Assembly (NCBI RefSeq): GCF_002778325.1
Contig: NZ_NESI01000008.1
Location: 124,001-188,000 of the forward strand
DNA length: 64,000 nt
Source: Limnohabitans sp. B9-3
Lineage (GTDB): Bacteria; Pseudomonadota; Gammaproteobacteria; Burkholderiales; Burkholderiaceae_C
Direction: 5' to 3'
In this document: in pieces, positions 27,306-35,293 of the stretch
Layout: each line of letters begins with the position of its first letter
How positions within the stretch are numbered: the first letter of the stretch is position 1
The notes under the pieces: generated by a model
Seen by the model: the letters and a program-made list of their open reading frames with translations, nothing else
Told to the model about the DNA's origin: nothing
The model's database searches: none
Program-made: the position numbers and the translations under genes

Positions 27306-28316
27306 TTACGCCTCGAGTTCGACGATCTTCTGGTCGATCGCGCCAAACACGGTTTGGCCGTCTTTGCCTTTGACCTCGATGCGAATGGTGTCGCCAAACT
27401 TCATGAAATCGGTGCTGGGCTTGCCGTCCAAAATGGTTTCGATGGCCCGCTTTTCCGCGATGCAGCTGTAGCCTTTGGGCCAATCTTTTTTACCCTTGAC
27501 CTCGACACCTTGGTTGCTGACCGTGCCACTGCCAATGATGGAGCCGGCTCGCACGTTGCGCGTTTTGCACACATGGGCAATCAGCTGTCCAAAGTGAAAC
27601 GTCATGTCGGGCCCTGCATCACACATGCCCACTTTGCGGCCATTCCATGTGGACTGCACGGTGAGGTGCAAACGGCCTTTGTCCCACACGTCACCCAGCT
27701 CGTCGAGCGTCACCGCCACGGGGCTGAATGCGGTGGCGGGCTTGCTTTGCACAAAGCCAAAACCTTTGCCCAATTCATCGGGAATCAGGTTGCGCAACGA
27801 CACATCGTTGGCCAGCATGACCAAGCGGATGCGCCCCAGCGCTTGCTCGGGCGTAGCGCGCATGGGCACGTCGCCCGTGATCACCGCCACTTCGGCCTCG
27901 AAGTCGATGCCGTAAGCTTCGCTGGCACACACCACGTCGTCTTTGGGGCCGATGAAGTCATCGCTGCCGCCTTGGTACATCAAGGGGTCGGTGTAAAAGC
28001 TGGCTGGCACTTCCGCTTTGCGCGCGGCGCGCACCAACTCCACATGGTTGATGTAGGCCGAGCCATCGGCCCATTGGTAAGCGCGGGGCAACGGCGCCAT
28101 GCACAGCGCGGGGTCGAACGGGAAAGCGTGACGGGCTTTGCCGTGGTTCAAGGTGTCGTAAAGGTCTTGCAGCTGGGGGGCTAGAAAGTCCCAGTCGTCC
28201 AAGACTTGCTGCAAGCGCGTGGCGATGCCCGTCGCATAATGCGCGGTGCTCAAATCACGCGACACCACCACAAGTTGGCCGTCGCGTGATCCGTCTTTGT
28301 AGGTGGCCAGTTTCAT
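27306..28316 (-). CDS. fumarylacetoacetate hydrolase family protein
   Basis: The 336-residue product is of the fumarylacetoacetase-type C-C hydrolase or isomerase family acting on aromatic ring-cleavage products. Metal-binding Glu/Asp are seen in IDFEAEVAVITGD, and LANDVSLRNLIP, KPATAFSPVAVTLDELG and GSGTVSNQG are family signatures. Length matches the two-domain bacterial form. It is divergent from an IclR regulator across 80 nt with an inverted repeat, which suggests control by that regulator. The exact substrate is unknown. Confidence 0.88.
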   Translation of the reverse strand: MKLATYKDGSRDGQLVVVSRDLSTAHYATGIATRLQQVLDDWDFLAPQLQDLYDTLNHGKARHAFPFDPALCMAPLPRAYQWADGSAYINHVELVRAARKAEVPASFYTDPLMYQGGSDDFIGPKDDVVCASEAYGIDFEAEVAVITGDVPMRATPEQALGRIRLVMLANDVSLRNLIPDELGKGFGFVQSKPATAFSPVAVTLDELGDVWDKGRLHLTVQSTWNGRKVGMCDAGPDMTFHFGQLIAHVCKTRNVRAGSIIGSGTVSNQGVEVKGKKDWPKGYSCIAEKRAIETILDGKPSTDFMKFGDTIRIEVKGKDGQTVFGAIDQKIVELEA

Positions 28317-28353
28317 GGGTGTTGTCCTCAGGCAAAATTACGCATTGATGAAT

Positions 28354-28368
28354 TGATTTACTTAATCA
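28354..28368. promoter_or_regulatory. candidate IclR operator
   Basis: TGATT-TACTT-AATCA is a 15-bp inverted repeat in the 80-nt divergent spacer between the FAH gene and the IclR gene. Size and position fit an operator that serves both promoters. Binding is inferred. Confidence 0.45.
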
Positions 28369-28396
28369 TAATTCCAAATTCAACCTTGAGGCTTTT

Positions 28397-29173
28397 ATGA
28401 AAGAACGGGCAGGCATTCAATCCGTCGAAGTCGGCTTTTCACTGCTCGACGTGCTGGCCAAAGCTGAGGGCCCGTTGATGCTGCGCGATTTGGCGGCTGC
28501 GGCCCAAATGAGCGCCGCCAAAGCCCACCGTTACTTGGTGAGTTTTCAGCGTTTGGGGTTGGTTCAGCAAGACGGGGCCAGCACACGCTACGACTTAGGC
28601 CCCGCAGCGCTTCAACTGGGCCTGGCCTCGTTGTCGCGCCTCGACCCCGTCAAATTGGCGCGCGAGCGGATGCCCGCCTTGATGACGCAAATCGGGCACA
28701 CCGTGGCGTTGGCCGTGTGGGGCAACCAAGGCCCCACCATCATCCACTGGCAAGAGTCGCCGCACGCCATGACGATTTTGCGTTTGGGCGACGTGATGCC
28801 CTTGCTCACCTCGGCCACAGGTCGCTGTTTTGCCGCCTACATGCCGAAAGACCTGACGGGACCGATGCTGAAAACCGAAATCGCCAACGCGCAAAAAATG
28901 AAACGCCGCGATGTGCCCACTACCCAAGCCGAGGCCAAAGCCATGTTCGACGACGTGCGTCAACGGGGCATCGCCCGCGTGGTCGATGCACTGCTGCCGG
29001 GCGTGGTGGGCTTTTGTGCCCCCGTGTTCGACTCGGACGGCCACTTGGTGCTGGGCATGGTGTCGCTGGGCCCCGCCTCGAACTTTGAAGCCGATTGGGA
29101 CGGCGCGCCCGCCCAAGCATTGCGCCAAGCCGCGCAATTGCTGTCCGCCGAATTAGGGCACCACGCAGCTTGA
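28397..29173 (+). CDS. IclR-family transcriptional regulator
   Basis: The 258-residue product has an N-terminal winged HTH (about residues 6-65; LMLRDLAAAAQMSAAKAHRY) and a C-terminal IclR effector domain (about 80-250; LPGVVGFCAPVFDSDGHLVLG). IclR proteins commonly control aromatic degradation. Divergence from the FAH gene suggests that gene is its target. It is followed 19 nt later by the DUF3108 gene, which may be read from the same transcript. Confidence 0.92.
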   Translation: MKERAGIQSVEVGFSLLDVLAKAEGPLMLRDLAAAAQMSAAKAHRYLVSFQRLGLVQQDGASTRYDLGPAALQLGLASLSRLDPVKLARERMPALMTQIGHTVALAVWGNQGPTIIHWQESPHAMTILRLGDVMPLLTSATGRCFAAYMPKDLTGPMLKTEIANAQKMKRRDVPTTQAEAKAMFDDVRQRGIARVVDALLPGVVGFCAPVFDSDGHLVLGMVSLGPASNFEADWDGAPAQALRQAAQLLSAELGHHAA

Positions 29174-29192
29174 CACGCGGATTCATGCCACC

Positions 29193-30332
29193 GTGTTGAC
29201 CACGCCCACCTACCCCTACCTCAAGCGCTCACACGCGACCCTGCTGGTGCTGGCTGTGGTTTTTGTTCACTGGTGGCTGCTCGCAGGCGCACCGCTGTGG
29301 TGGTCACCCGAAAAGCGGCAAACCCTGCGCCCCCAAGCCATGGTGACACGCACCATCGAGACCAGCACGCCACGCGCTGCACAAGTGCCAACCGTGAAGC
29401 CCAACCGAGCGGTGCGCACACCGACCGATCTGCCCAAACCAGCGCCAGACCCGATCGACCCCAAAGAACAAAACACGTCACCAGAGTACAACACCACGAC
29501 GCCGAACCCAGCGCCAACGGCGCCCGCCAAGCCAGACACGCAGCCCTTGGCCGCACCTCAAGAACTGGCCGACTTGACCGCCCCCGTTGCCCTCCCCGCC
29601 CGAAGCGCCTCCGCCGTCGATTTGCCGCCTTTTAAACGTGCGGCACCTGATGCACCCGACGCCTCCAACTTGACGGTGACCACCAGCTTCAAAGCCCCAG
29701 CCTCCGCCGTGCTGAGCTACAAAATGCAAGGCCAAGCCAAAGGGCTCACTTACTGGGCCAATGGCGAGTTGCTGTGGCAGCAAGACGGCCAGCGCTACGA
29801 CGCTCGTTTGGAGGTGAGTGCGTTTTTGGTGGGCTCGCGCACACAAACCAGCACCGGCACCTTAGGGCCGGAGGGTTTGATGCCAACACGCTTTGGCGAC
29901 AAAACACGCAGCGAGTTAGCGGCGCATTTTCAGCGTGACAAAAACATCATCAGCTTCAGCGCCAACTCGCCCAGCGTCCCCCTGCTCAAAGGCGCGCAAG
30001 ACCGCTTGAGCGTGATCATCCAGCTCGGCGCGTTGCTGGCGGGCGACCCTGAGCGGTATCCGACGGGCACCATGCTGTCATTTCAGACGGTGTCGCAGCG
30101 CGAGGCGGAGGTGTGGCAATTCAGTGTGGAAAAAGAAGAAATGCTGCCATTGCCCTATGGCAATGTGATGACCGTCAAGCTCAACCGCAGTCCGCGCCGC
30201 GAGTTTGACCAGCGCATCGAGGTGTGGCTGGCCCCCGATTTGGGTTATCTGCCCGTGCGCCTGCGCGTCACCAACGCCAACGGCGACTGGATTGACCAGG
30301 CGCTGAAAAGTGTTGAAAAGCCCACGCCTTGA
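29193..30332 (+). CDS. DUF3108 protein with membrane anchor and TonB-like Pro-rich spacer
   Basis: The 379-residue product has one N-terminal membrane segment (about residues 15-35), a long Pro/Thr/Ala-rich spacer (about 45-165, with PKPAPDPIDPK-type runs) and a C-terminal DUF3108 domain (about 170-375; YKMQGQAKGLTYWANGELLW, LAPDLGYLPVRLRV). The spacer could carry the domain across the periplasm. Start is a GTG at 29193. DUF3108 function is not known; a periplasmic, lipid- or envelope-related role is a guess. Confidence 0.82.
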   Translation: MLTTPTYPYLKRSHATLLVLAVVFVHWWLLAGAPLWWSPEKRQTLRPQAMVTRTIETSTPRAAQVPTVKPNRAVRTPTDLPKPAPDPIDPKEQNTSPEYNTTTPNPAPTAPAKPDTQPLAAPQELADLTAPVALPARSASAVDLPPFKRAAPDAPDASNLTVTTSFKAPASAVLSYKMQGQAKGLTYWANGELLWQQDGQRYDARLEVSAFLVGSRTQTSTGTLGPEGLMPTRFGDKTRSELAAHFQRDKNIISFSANSPSVPLLKGAQDRLSVIIQLGALLAGDPERYPTGTMLSFQTVSQREAEVWQFSVEKEEMLPLPYGNVMTVKLNRSPRREFDQRIEVWLAPDLGYLPVRLRVTNANGDWIDQALKSVEKPTP

Positions 30333-30391
30333 ATTTGCACGTTTGAATCCGATATCCTAGGGGTGTGATTTGATTTCTCGAAAGACCCGCC

Positions 30392-30673
30392 ATGGACATG
30401 CTCTACAACTCTGACACCTACTCCGTGATGCATCTGCAGGTGCAAGACGAGGCGCTGGTGCCTGTTCGCCCTGACGTGCCTGTGTTGGCGCGCCACGGCT
30501 TTGAGATTGTGGACAAGCGCACGGGCAAGGAGTTGTTCTTAGAAGGCTCATGGGCCGAACAGTTCCAAGCCCACCTGCGGGCATGGCAAGAAAACTCGCC
30601 CACCCAAGAAGAGGTGGAAGACACCTTGGCGGGCTATGCCGAGTTGGCACAAAACCGGGTGCTGGTGCATTGA
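30392..30673 (+). CDS. DUF3567 family protein
   Basis: The 93-residue acidic product starts MDMLYNSDTYSVMHLQV and continues with RHGFEIVDKRTGKELFLEG and AELAQNRVLVH, which I recognise as the DUF3567 pattern of Burkholderiales. No cysteine, signal or membrane segment is visible, so it is cytoplasmic. It sits between the DUF3108 gene and a large inverted repeat in front of purU. Function is unknown. Confidence 0.75.
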   Translation: MDMLYNSDTYSVMHLQVQDEALVPVRPDVPVLARHGFEIVDKRTGKELFLEGSWAEQFQAHLRAWQENSPTQEEVEDTLAGYAELAQNRVLVH

Positions 30674-30687
30674 GGCTTTTCACCATC

Positions 30688-30722
30688 CATGACTAGGGGC
30701 GCTTTGAGCGCCCCTAGTCATG
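30688..30722. other. 15-bp perfect inverted repeat upstream of purU
   Basis: CATGACTAGGGGCGC (30688-30702) and GCGCCCCTAGTCATG (30708-30722) form a perfect 15-bp, GC-rich stem with a 5-nt loop. No T-run follows on either strand. It lies between DUF3567 and purU (start 30749) and would form a very stable hairpin about 27 nt before the purU start codon, either as an atypical terminator or as a leader element. Confidence 0.6.
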
Positions 30723-30748
30723 CACACGCCAAATCTACAATCGACGGC

Positions 30749-31594
30749 ATGACCGCTTACATCCTGAATTTGTCTTGCCCTGATCGTCAGGGCATCGTGC
30801 ACGCCGTTTCTGGCTTTTTGTTGGAACGCCAAGGCAACATCGAAGAAGCCGCCCAGTACAACGACCCCGACACGGGTCTGTTCTTCATGCGCGTGCAATT
30901 TGCCTGCAGCGCGGTGGGTCAATCCGATTTACGCACCCAACTGGCCACCCTTGCTGAGACCTTCGGCATGAAATGGACCCTGCACGACACCACCCAGCCC
31001 ATGCGCACGGTGTTGATGGTCAGCAAAGAGGGCCATTGCCTGAACGACCTGCTGTTCCGCTGGAAAAGCGGGTTGCTGCCTTTGGACATTCGCGCCATTG
31101 TCAGCAACCACCGGGAGTTCTACCAACTCGCGGCCAGCTACAACGTACCGTTTCACCACATCCCCGTCACGGCGGCCACCAAAGCTCAGGCAGAAGCCAA
31201 GCAGTTCGAGATCATCGAGTCTGAGGGTGCGGAGCTGGTGGTTCTGGCGCGTTACATGCAAATCTTGAGCGATGACTTGTGCAAAAAGTTGGCCGGTCGC
31301 GCCATCAACATTCACCACAGTTTTTTGCCCAGCTTCAAAGGTGCAAAGCCTTATTACCAAGCGCACGACCGCGGCGTGAAACTGATTGGCGCCACCGCCC
31401 ATTACGTCACTGCAGACTTGGACGAAGGCCCCATAATTGAGCAAGACGTGGCCCGCGTGGATCACAGCAAAACCGTGGAAGACTTCACCGCCCAAGGCCG
31501 GGATACCGAGAGCCAAGTGCTGGCCCGCGCCGTCAAGTGGCACAGCGAACACCGCGTGCTGATCAACGGTCACAAGACCGTGATCTTTAAATGA
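30749..31594 (+). CDS. purU: formyltetrahydrofolate deformylase
   Basis: PurU hydrolyses 10-formyl-THF to formate and THF and so balances the one-carbon pool. The 281-residue product has an N-terminal ACT domain (residues 1-80; LNLSCPDRQGIVHAVSGFL) and a C-terminal formyltransferase-like domain with NHREFYQLA, the catalytic NIHHSFLPSFKGAKPY and a later Asp-rich DLDEGPIIEQD. I use ATG 30749 (MTAYILNLS); the upstream ATG lies inside the inverted repeat. A GcvA-like regulator overlaps its stop by 4 nt. Confidence 0.95.
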   Translation: MTAYILNLSCPDRQGIVHAVSGFLLERQGNIEEAAQYNDPDTGLFFMRVQFACSAVGQSDLRTQLATLAETFGMKWTLHDTTQPMRTVLMVSKEGHCLNDLLFRWKSGLLPLDIRAIVSNHREFYQLAASYNVPFHHIPVTAATKAQAEAKQFEIIESEGAELVVLARYMQILSDDLCKKLAGRAINIHHSFLPSFKGAKPYYQAHDRGVKLIGATAHYVTADLDEGPIIEQDVARVDHSKTVEDFTAQGRDTESQVLARAVKWHSEHRVLINGHKTVIFK

Positions 31595-32469
31595 GCCCCA
31601 ACCGCATCCCGCCTATTCAGTGCTTGCTCACGTTTGAGGCTTTGGCACGGCTTCGTTCGGTCACGCAGGCGGCTGAGGAGCTGTGTGTCACGCCCAGCGC
31701 CGTGAGCCACCGTGTCAAGCAATTGGAACAATTGCTGGGCGTCAAGTTGTTTGGTCGCGCCGATTTTTCGCTGACCACCGAGGGCAGCGAGTACTTGGCG
31801 CATGTGCGCGAAGGCTTGTCTATTCTTGAGCGATTCCCCGGCAAAGACGGCAACAGCAACAACAGCAAACGCAAACTGCGTTTGGCCGTGACGCCCACTT
31901 TCGCCCGTTCCATCTTGATGCCACGCTTGCGCCAATTTGCCGAGGCTTACCCCGAGATTGACATCACGCTGCAAGTGAGCATTCCGCTGTTGGACGTGGT
32001 GGCTGAAGACGCCGACCTGACCATCCGCTTTGGCACCGGCCGCTATGCTGACGTCGAGCATGTGTGCCTGATGAAAGACGACGTGACGCCCATGGCCTCA
32101 CCCGCCTACATCCGCGAGCATGGGCCGTTTGAAACGCCCGAAGACTTGGCCGATGCCACCCTGTTGCGCAGTCCGTTGGAACCATGGCGCACTTGGTTTG
32201 CCGCACACGAGCTCGATTGGCCTGAGCCGATTGATGGCAGCAGCTTCAACGACATCGGTTTGATGTGCGATGCCGCGGCGCAAGGCTTGGGCATAGGTTT
32301 GGTGCGTTTGAAGCTTGGCACCCCGTGGCTTGAAAACGGCACACTGGTGCGAATCTTTCCGCGCCAAGTGCCGAGCCCACATGGTCATTACCTCTGTTGG
32401 CGCACGGGCGCCTTGGACCGTTGGGAATGCGCGGCATTCGCAGAATGGCTGCAAAAGGCTGTGCCCTGA
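31591..32469 (+). CDS. LysR-family regulator, GcvA-like
   Basis: The 292-residue product has an N-terminal winged HTH (residues 8-66; LTFEALARLRSVTQAAEELC, AVSHRVKQLE) and a LysR substrate domain ending LCWRTGALDRWECAAFAEWL, close to GcvA-type regulators of glycine cleavage. It overlaps purU by 4 nt (ATGA, 31591-31594), so the two are translationally coupled, which is consistent with one-carbon or glycine control. It might also regulate glcD, 75 nt downstream. Targets are not proven. Confidence 0.88.
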   Translation: MSPNRIPPIQCLLTFEALARLRSVTQAAEELCVTPSAVSHRVKQLEQLLGVKLFGRADFSLTTEGSEYLAHVREGLSILERFPGKDGNSNNSKRKLRLAVTPTFARSILMPRLRQFAEAYPEIDITLQVSIPLLDVVAEDADLTIRFGTGRYADVEHVCLMKDDVTPMASPAYIREHGPFETPEDLADATLLRSPLEPWRTWFAAHELDWPEPIDGSSFNDIGLMCDAAAQGLGIGLVRLKLGTPWLENGTLVRIFPRQVPSPHGHYLCWRTGALDRWECAAFAEWLQKAVP

Positions 32470-32543
32470 AAGCAAAACCTTTTCAATCGACGGTGTAACT
32501 TTCTTCACGCGCCGCGTCCGCGTTTTGCCTTAAAGTGAGCCAC

Positions 32544-34046
32544 ATGAACGCCCCACTCACGATCGACCAGCAAAACACCTTAGCCCGCGCGGAACGTCAA
32601 GCGCAAGTCGTGCAAGCCCTGCTGCAAGTGCTGCCCCAGCACGCCCTGCTCTACACCCTTGAAGATACCGTGCCTTACGAGTGCGATGGCCTCACCGCCT
32701 ACCGCGCTCGACCCATGTGCGTAGCCTTGCCAGAGACGGTGGATCAAGTGCAAGCTGTGCTCAAAGCCTGTTATGCGCTCGATGTGCCCGTGGTCGCACG
32801 CGGTGCTGGCACGGGCCTCTCGGGTGGCGCCATGCCGCACACCCTAGGTGTGACGCTGTCGCTGGCCAAGTTCAACCAAATTCTCAACATCGACCCCTTC
32901 GCACGAACTGCGGTGGTCCAGTGCGGTGTGCGCAACCTGGCTATCAGCGAAGCGGTGTCTAAGTTTGGGTTGTATTACGCGCCTGACCCGTCCAGCCAGA
33001 TTGCCTGCACCATCGGTGGCAACGTGGCCGAGAACTCGGGTGGCGTGCATTGTTTGAAATACGGCCTCACTGTGCACAACGTGCTCAAGGTCAAAGGCTT
33101 CACCGTGGAAGGCGACCCCGTTGAGTTTGGCGGCGACGCCCTCGACGCCCCGGGCCTCGACTTGTTGCCAGTGGTCGTGGGCAGCGAAGGCATGTTGGCG
33201 GTAACCACCGAAGTCACCGTCAAACTCGTGCCCAAACCACAGTTAGCACGTTGCATCATGGCCAGCTTTGACGACGTTCGCAAAGCGGGCGATGCCGTGG
33301 CTGCGGTGATTGCTGCAGGCATCATCCCCGCCGGCTTAGAGATGATGGACGGCCCCATGACCGCCGCCGTGGAAGACTTTGTCCACGCCGACTACGACCT
33401 CAGCGCCGCCGCGATTTTGCTGTGCGAGAGCGACGGCACGCCCGAAGAGGTGGAAGAAGAAATTGGCCGCATGAGCGACGTTCTGCGCGGCTGTGGCGCA
33501 ACCGCCATCACCGTGAGCCGCGACGAAGCGCAACGCATGAAGTTTTGGAGCGGTCGCAAAAACGCGTTCCCCGCCTCGGGCCGCATCAGCCCCGACTACA
33601 TGTGCATGGACAGCACCATTCCGCGCAAGCGTTTGGCTGACATTTTGGAAGCCATCAGCGAGATGGAAAAAAAATACCAGCTGCGCTGCTTGAACGTGTT
33701 CCATGCAGGCGATGGCAACTTGCACCCGCTGATTCTGTTTGATGCCAACGACCCCGACCAAATGCACCGCTGCGAACAATTTGGCGCAGACATCTTGGAA
33801 ACCAGCGTGGCCATGGGTGGAACGGTCACGGGTGAGCACGGCGTGGGCATCGAGAAGGTGAACAGCATGTGTGTGCAGTTCAGCGCCGAAGAAAACGAGC
33901 AGATGTTTGGCGTGAAGCGCGCCTTTGACAGCAAGGGGCTACTCAACCCTGGCAAGGTCATCCCCACCCTGCACCGCTGTGCCGAATACGGCAAGATGTT
34001 GGTGCGTGCGGGGCAGATTAAGCATCCGGATTTGCCGCGCTTCTAA
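32544..34046 (+). CDS. FAD-linked glycolate/lactate oxidase subunit GlcD-type
   Basis: The 500-residue product has the FAD-binding PCMH domain (about residues 50-230; VPVVARGAGTGLSGGAMPHT, CTIGGNVAENSGG) and the FAD-linked oxidase C-terminal domain with NVFHAGDGNLHPLI and TGEHGVGIEK. It would oxidise glycolate or a similar 2-hydroxyacid. glcE and glcF do not follow, so it either pairs with genes elsewhere or is a stand-alone dehydrogenase. Start ATG 32544 is chosen; a GTG three codons upstream is possible. Its last 29 nt overlap the convergent GNAT gene. Confidence 0.9.
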   Translation: MNAPLTIDQQNTLARAERQAQVVQALLQVLPQHALLYTLEDTVPYECDGLTAYRARPMCVALPETVDQVQAVLKACYALDVPVVARGAGTGLSGGAMPHTLGVTLSLAKFNQILNIDPFARTAVVQCGVRNLAISEAVSKFGLYYAPDPSSQIACTIGGNVAENSGGVHCLKYGLTVHNVLKVKGFTVEGDPVEFGGDALDAPGLDLLPVVVGSEGMLAVTTEVTVKLVPKPQLARCIMASFDDVRKAGDAVAAVIAAGIIPAGLEMMDGPMTAAVEDFVHADYDLSAAAILLCESDGTPEEVEEEIGRMSDVLRGCGATAITVSRDEAQRMKFWSGRKNAFPASGRISPDYMCMDSTIPRKRLADILEAISEMEKKYQLRCLNVFHAGDGNLHPLILFDANDPDQMHRCEQFGADILETSVAMGGTVTGEHGVGIEKVNSMCVQFSAEENEQMFGVKRAFDSKGLLNPGKVIPTLHRCAEYGKMLVRAGQIKHPDLPRF

Positions 34047-34629
34047 ATTTGTCCAACTTGGCCTGCAAGTTGTTTTTAACGGCAGGCCATTCACTCGCGA
34101 TGATGGAGTAAACCACCGTGTCGCGAACTGAGCCGTCTTTCAAAATTTGATGGCTTCTCAAGATGCCGTCTTGCTTAGCGCCAAGACGCTCAATCGCACG
34201 GCGCGATGCTTCGTTGAAAAAGTGCGTGCGGAACTCCACCGCATTTGCTTGTTGCACCTCAAACCAATATTGCATCAACAGATATTTGGCTTCTGTGTTG
34301 ATCGCCGTGCCTTGCGCGGATTTGGCATACCAGGTGTAACCAATCAACCCTCGCTTGTGCGCTGGTTCTACGTTGTAAAAGCGGGTTGTACCTACAACTT
34401 TTTGCGTTTGGAGGTCTCTGACTACAAAAACCATATTGCCATTGGTCGATGCTTTTATAGCCGCATCGACATAGCTCGTCATCTCTTTGGGCGATGGCAC
34501 ATTGGCATACCAAAGATGCCAAAGCTCGCCGTCAGTCACGGAGTCTTTGAGCCCATCGACATGTGAATGCGTCAAAGGCTCAAGGACGACAAAACGGCCT
34601 CTCAACGAAACACTGAGCGTCTCGGTCAT
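34018..34629 (-). CDS. GNAT-family acetyltransferase (RimJ/RimL-like)
   Basis: The 203-residue product has the RimL-type GNAT fold: RFVVLEPLTHSHVDGL at the start, VVGTTRFYNVEPAHKRGLIG (beta-4 and the pre-acetyl-CoA region) and FRTHFFNEASRRAIERLGAK, the conserved C-terminal helix. Substrate may be a protein N-terminus or a small amine. Its 3' end overlaps the last 29 nt of the convergent GlcD gene, so the two transcripts are complementary there. It lies 23 nt downstream of higA and could be co-transcribed with it. Confidence 0.85.
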   Translation of the reverse strand: MTETLSVSLRGRFVVLEPLTHSHVDGLKDSVTDGELWHLWYANVPSPKEMTSYVDAAIKASTNGNMVFVVRDLQTQKVVGTTRFYNVEPAHKRGLIGYTWYAKSAQGTAINTEAKYLLMQYWFEVQQANAVEFRTHFFNEASRRAIERLGAKQDGILRSHQILKDGSVRDTVVYSIIASEWPAVKNNLQAKLDKFRSAANPDA

Positions 34630-34652
34630 CTGTGATTTGAAATTCGAGAGCG

Positions 34653-34952
34653 TTAAGCCCCCAGCAAAGTGCAGCGTTGAATCTTCGCCAACGCTTCACC
34701 CATCGACTCACGTGCAATTGCCATGTCGTAGTTGGTTTGACCGCGCAACCACCAACCATCGCTCAAGCCAAAGTAACGGCACAAACGCAGATCGGTATCA
34801 GCAGTGATGGATCGTTTGCCCGCCACGATTTCGCCAATGCGTTGAGCGGGAACGCCAATTTCTTTGGCAAGTCGATATTTACTCAAGCCCAAAGGCTTAA
34901 GGAATTCTTCTTCCAACATTTCGCCGGGGGTAACGGGTGCAACTTTTCTCAT
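34653..34952 (-). CDS. higA: HigA-type antitoxin
   Basis: HigA binds and neutralises HigB and represses the operon. The 99-residue product has the HigA signature PGEMLEEEFLKPLGLSKYRLA (residues 9-29) followed by an XRE helix-turn-helix (IGVPAQRIGEIVAGKRSITADTDL) and the WWLRGQTNYDMA segment. It follows higB by 11 nt, the toxin-first order typical of hig loci. Confidence 0.92.
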   Translation of the reverse strand: MRKVAPVTPGEMLEEEFLKPLGLSKYRLAKEIGVPAQRIGEIVAGKRSITADTDLRLCRYFGLSDGWWLRGQTNYDMAIARESMGEALAKIQRCTLLGA

Positions 34953-34963
34953 GTCATTTCACC

Positions 34964-35245
34964 TCAGTGGTAGTCCACGATTTCCACATCAAATGCGCCT
35001 TCCGCGCCCCATTTGAAACAGAGGCGCCACTGGTCGCTGATTCGAATGCTGTACTGGCCTTTTCGATTGCCCTTGAGGGCTTCGAGTCTGTTTCCAGGCG
35101 GCGCTCGCAAGTCATCCAACACGCTTGACCAATCCAGCTGCTCTAACTTGCGCAAAGCCGGCCGCTCGATGTTGACCCAACGCGCCACGCGTTTGCCATC
35201 AAACAGCTTTTGTGTATCTAAGCATTTGAAAGACTTGATCGCCAT
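34964..35245 (-). CDS. higB: HigB-type (RelE-like) toxin
   Basis: HigB is a ribosome-dependent mRNA interferase. The 93-residue product shows MAIKSFKCLDTQKLFDGKRV, LEALKGNRKGQYSIRISDQW and RLCFKW followed by VEIVDYH, the usual HigB landmarks with the catalytic Lys/Arg/Tyr/His-rich C-terminus intact. It is first gene of the higBA operon, directly downstream of a strong promoter at 35252-35280. It looks functional. Confidence 0.92.
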   Translation of the reverse strand: MAIKSFKCLDTQKLFDGKRVARWVNIERPALRKLEQLDWSSVLDDLRAPPGNRLEALKGNRKGQYSIRISDQWRLCFKWGAEGAFDVEIVDYH

Positions 35246-35251
35246 ACGCGA

Positions 35252-35291
35252 ATAGTAACGCTACGCATGATTAATGTCAAATAGCTACGCA
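35252..35291 (-). promoter_or_regulatory. higBA promoter with direct-repeat operators
   Basis: On the minus strand TTGACA (35280-35275) and TACTAT (35257-35252) are separated by 17 nt, a near-consensus sigma70 promoter. GCTACGCA (plus-strand sense) occurs at 35260-35267 and 35284-35291, flanking the -35 box with a 24-bp period, and is a likely HigA operator pair. The outer copy ends 3 nt from the yggS stop. Confidence 0.75.
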
Positions 35292-35293
35292 AA

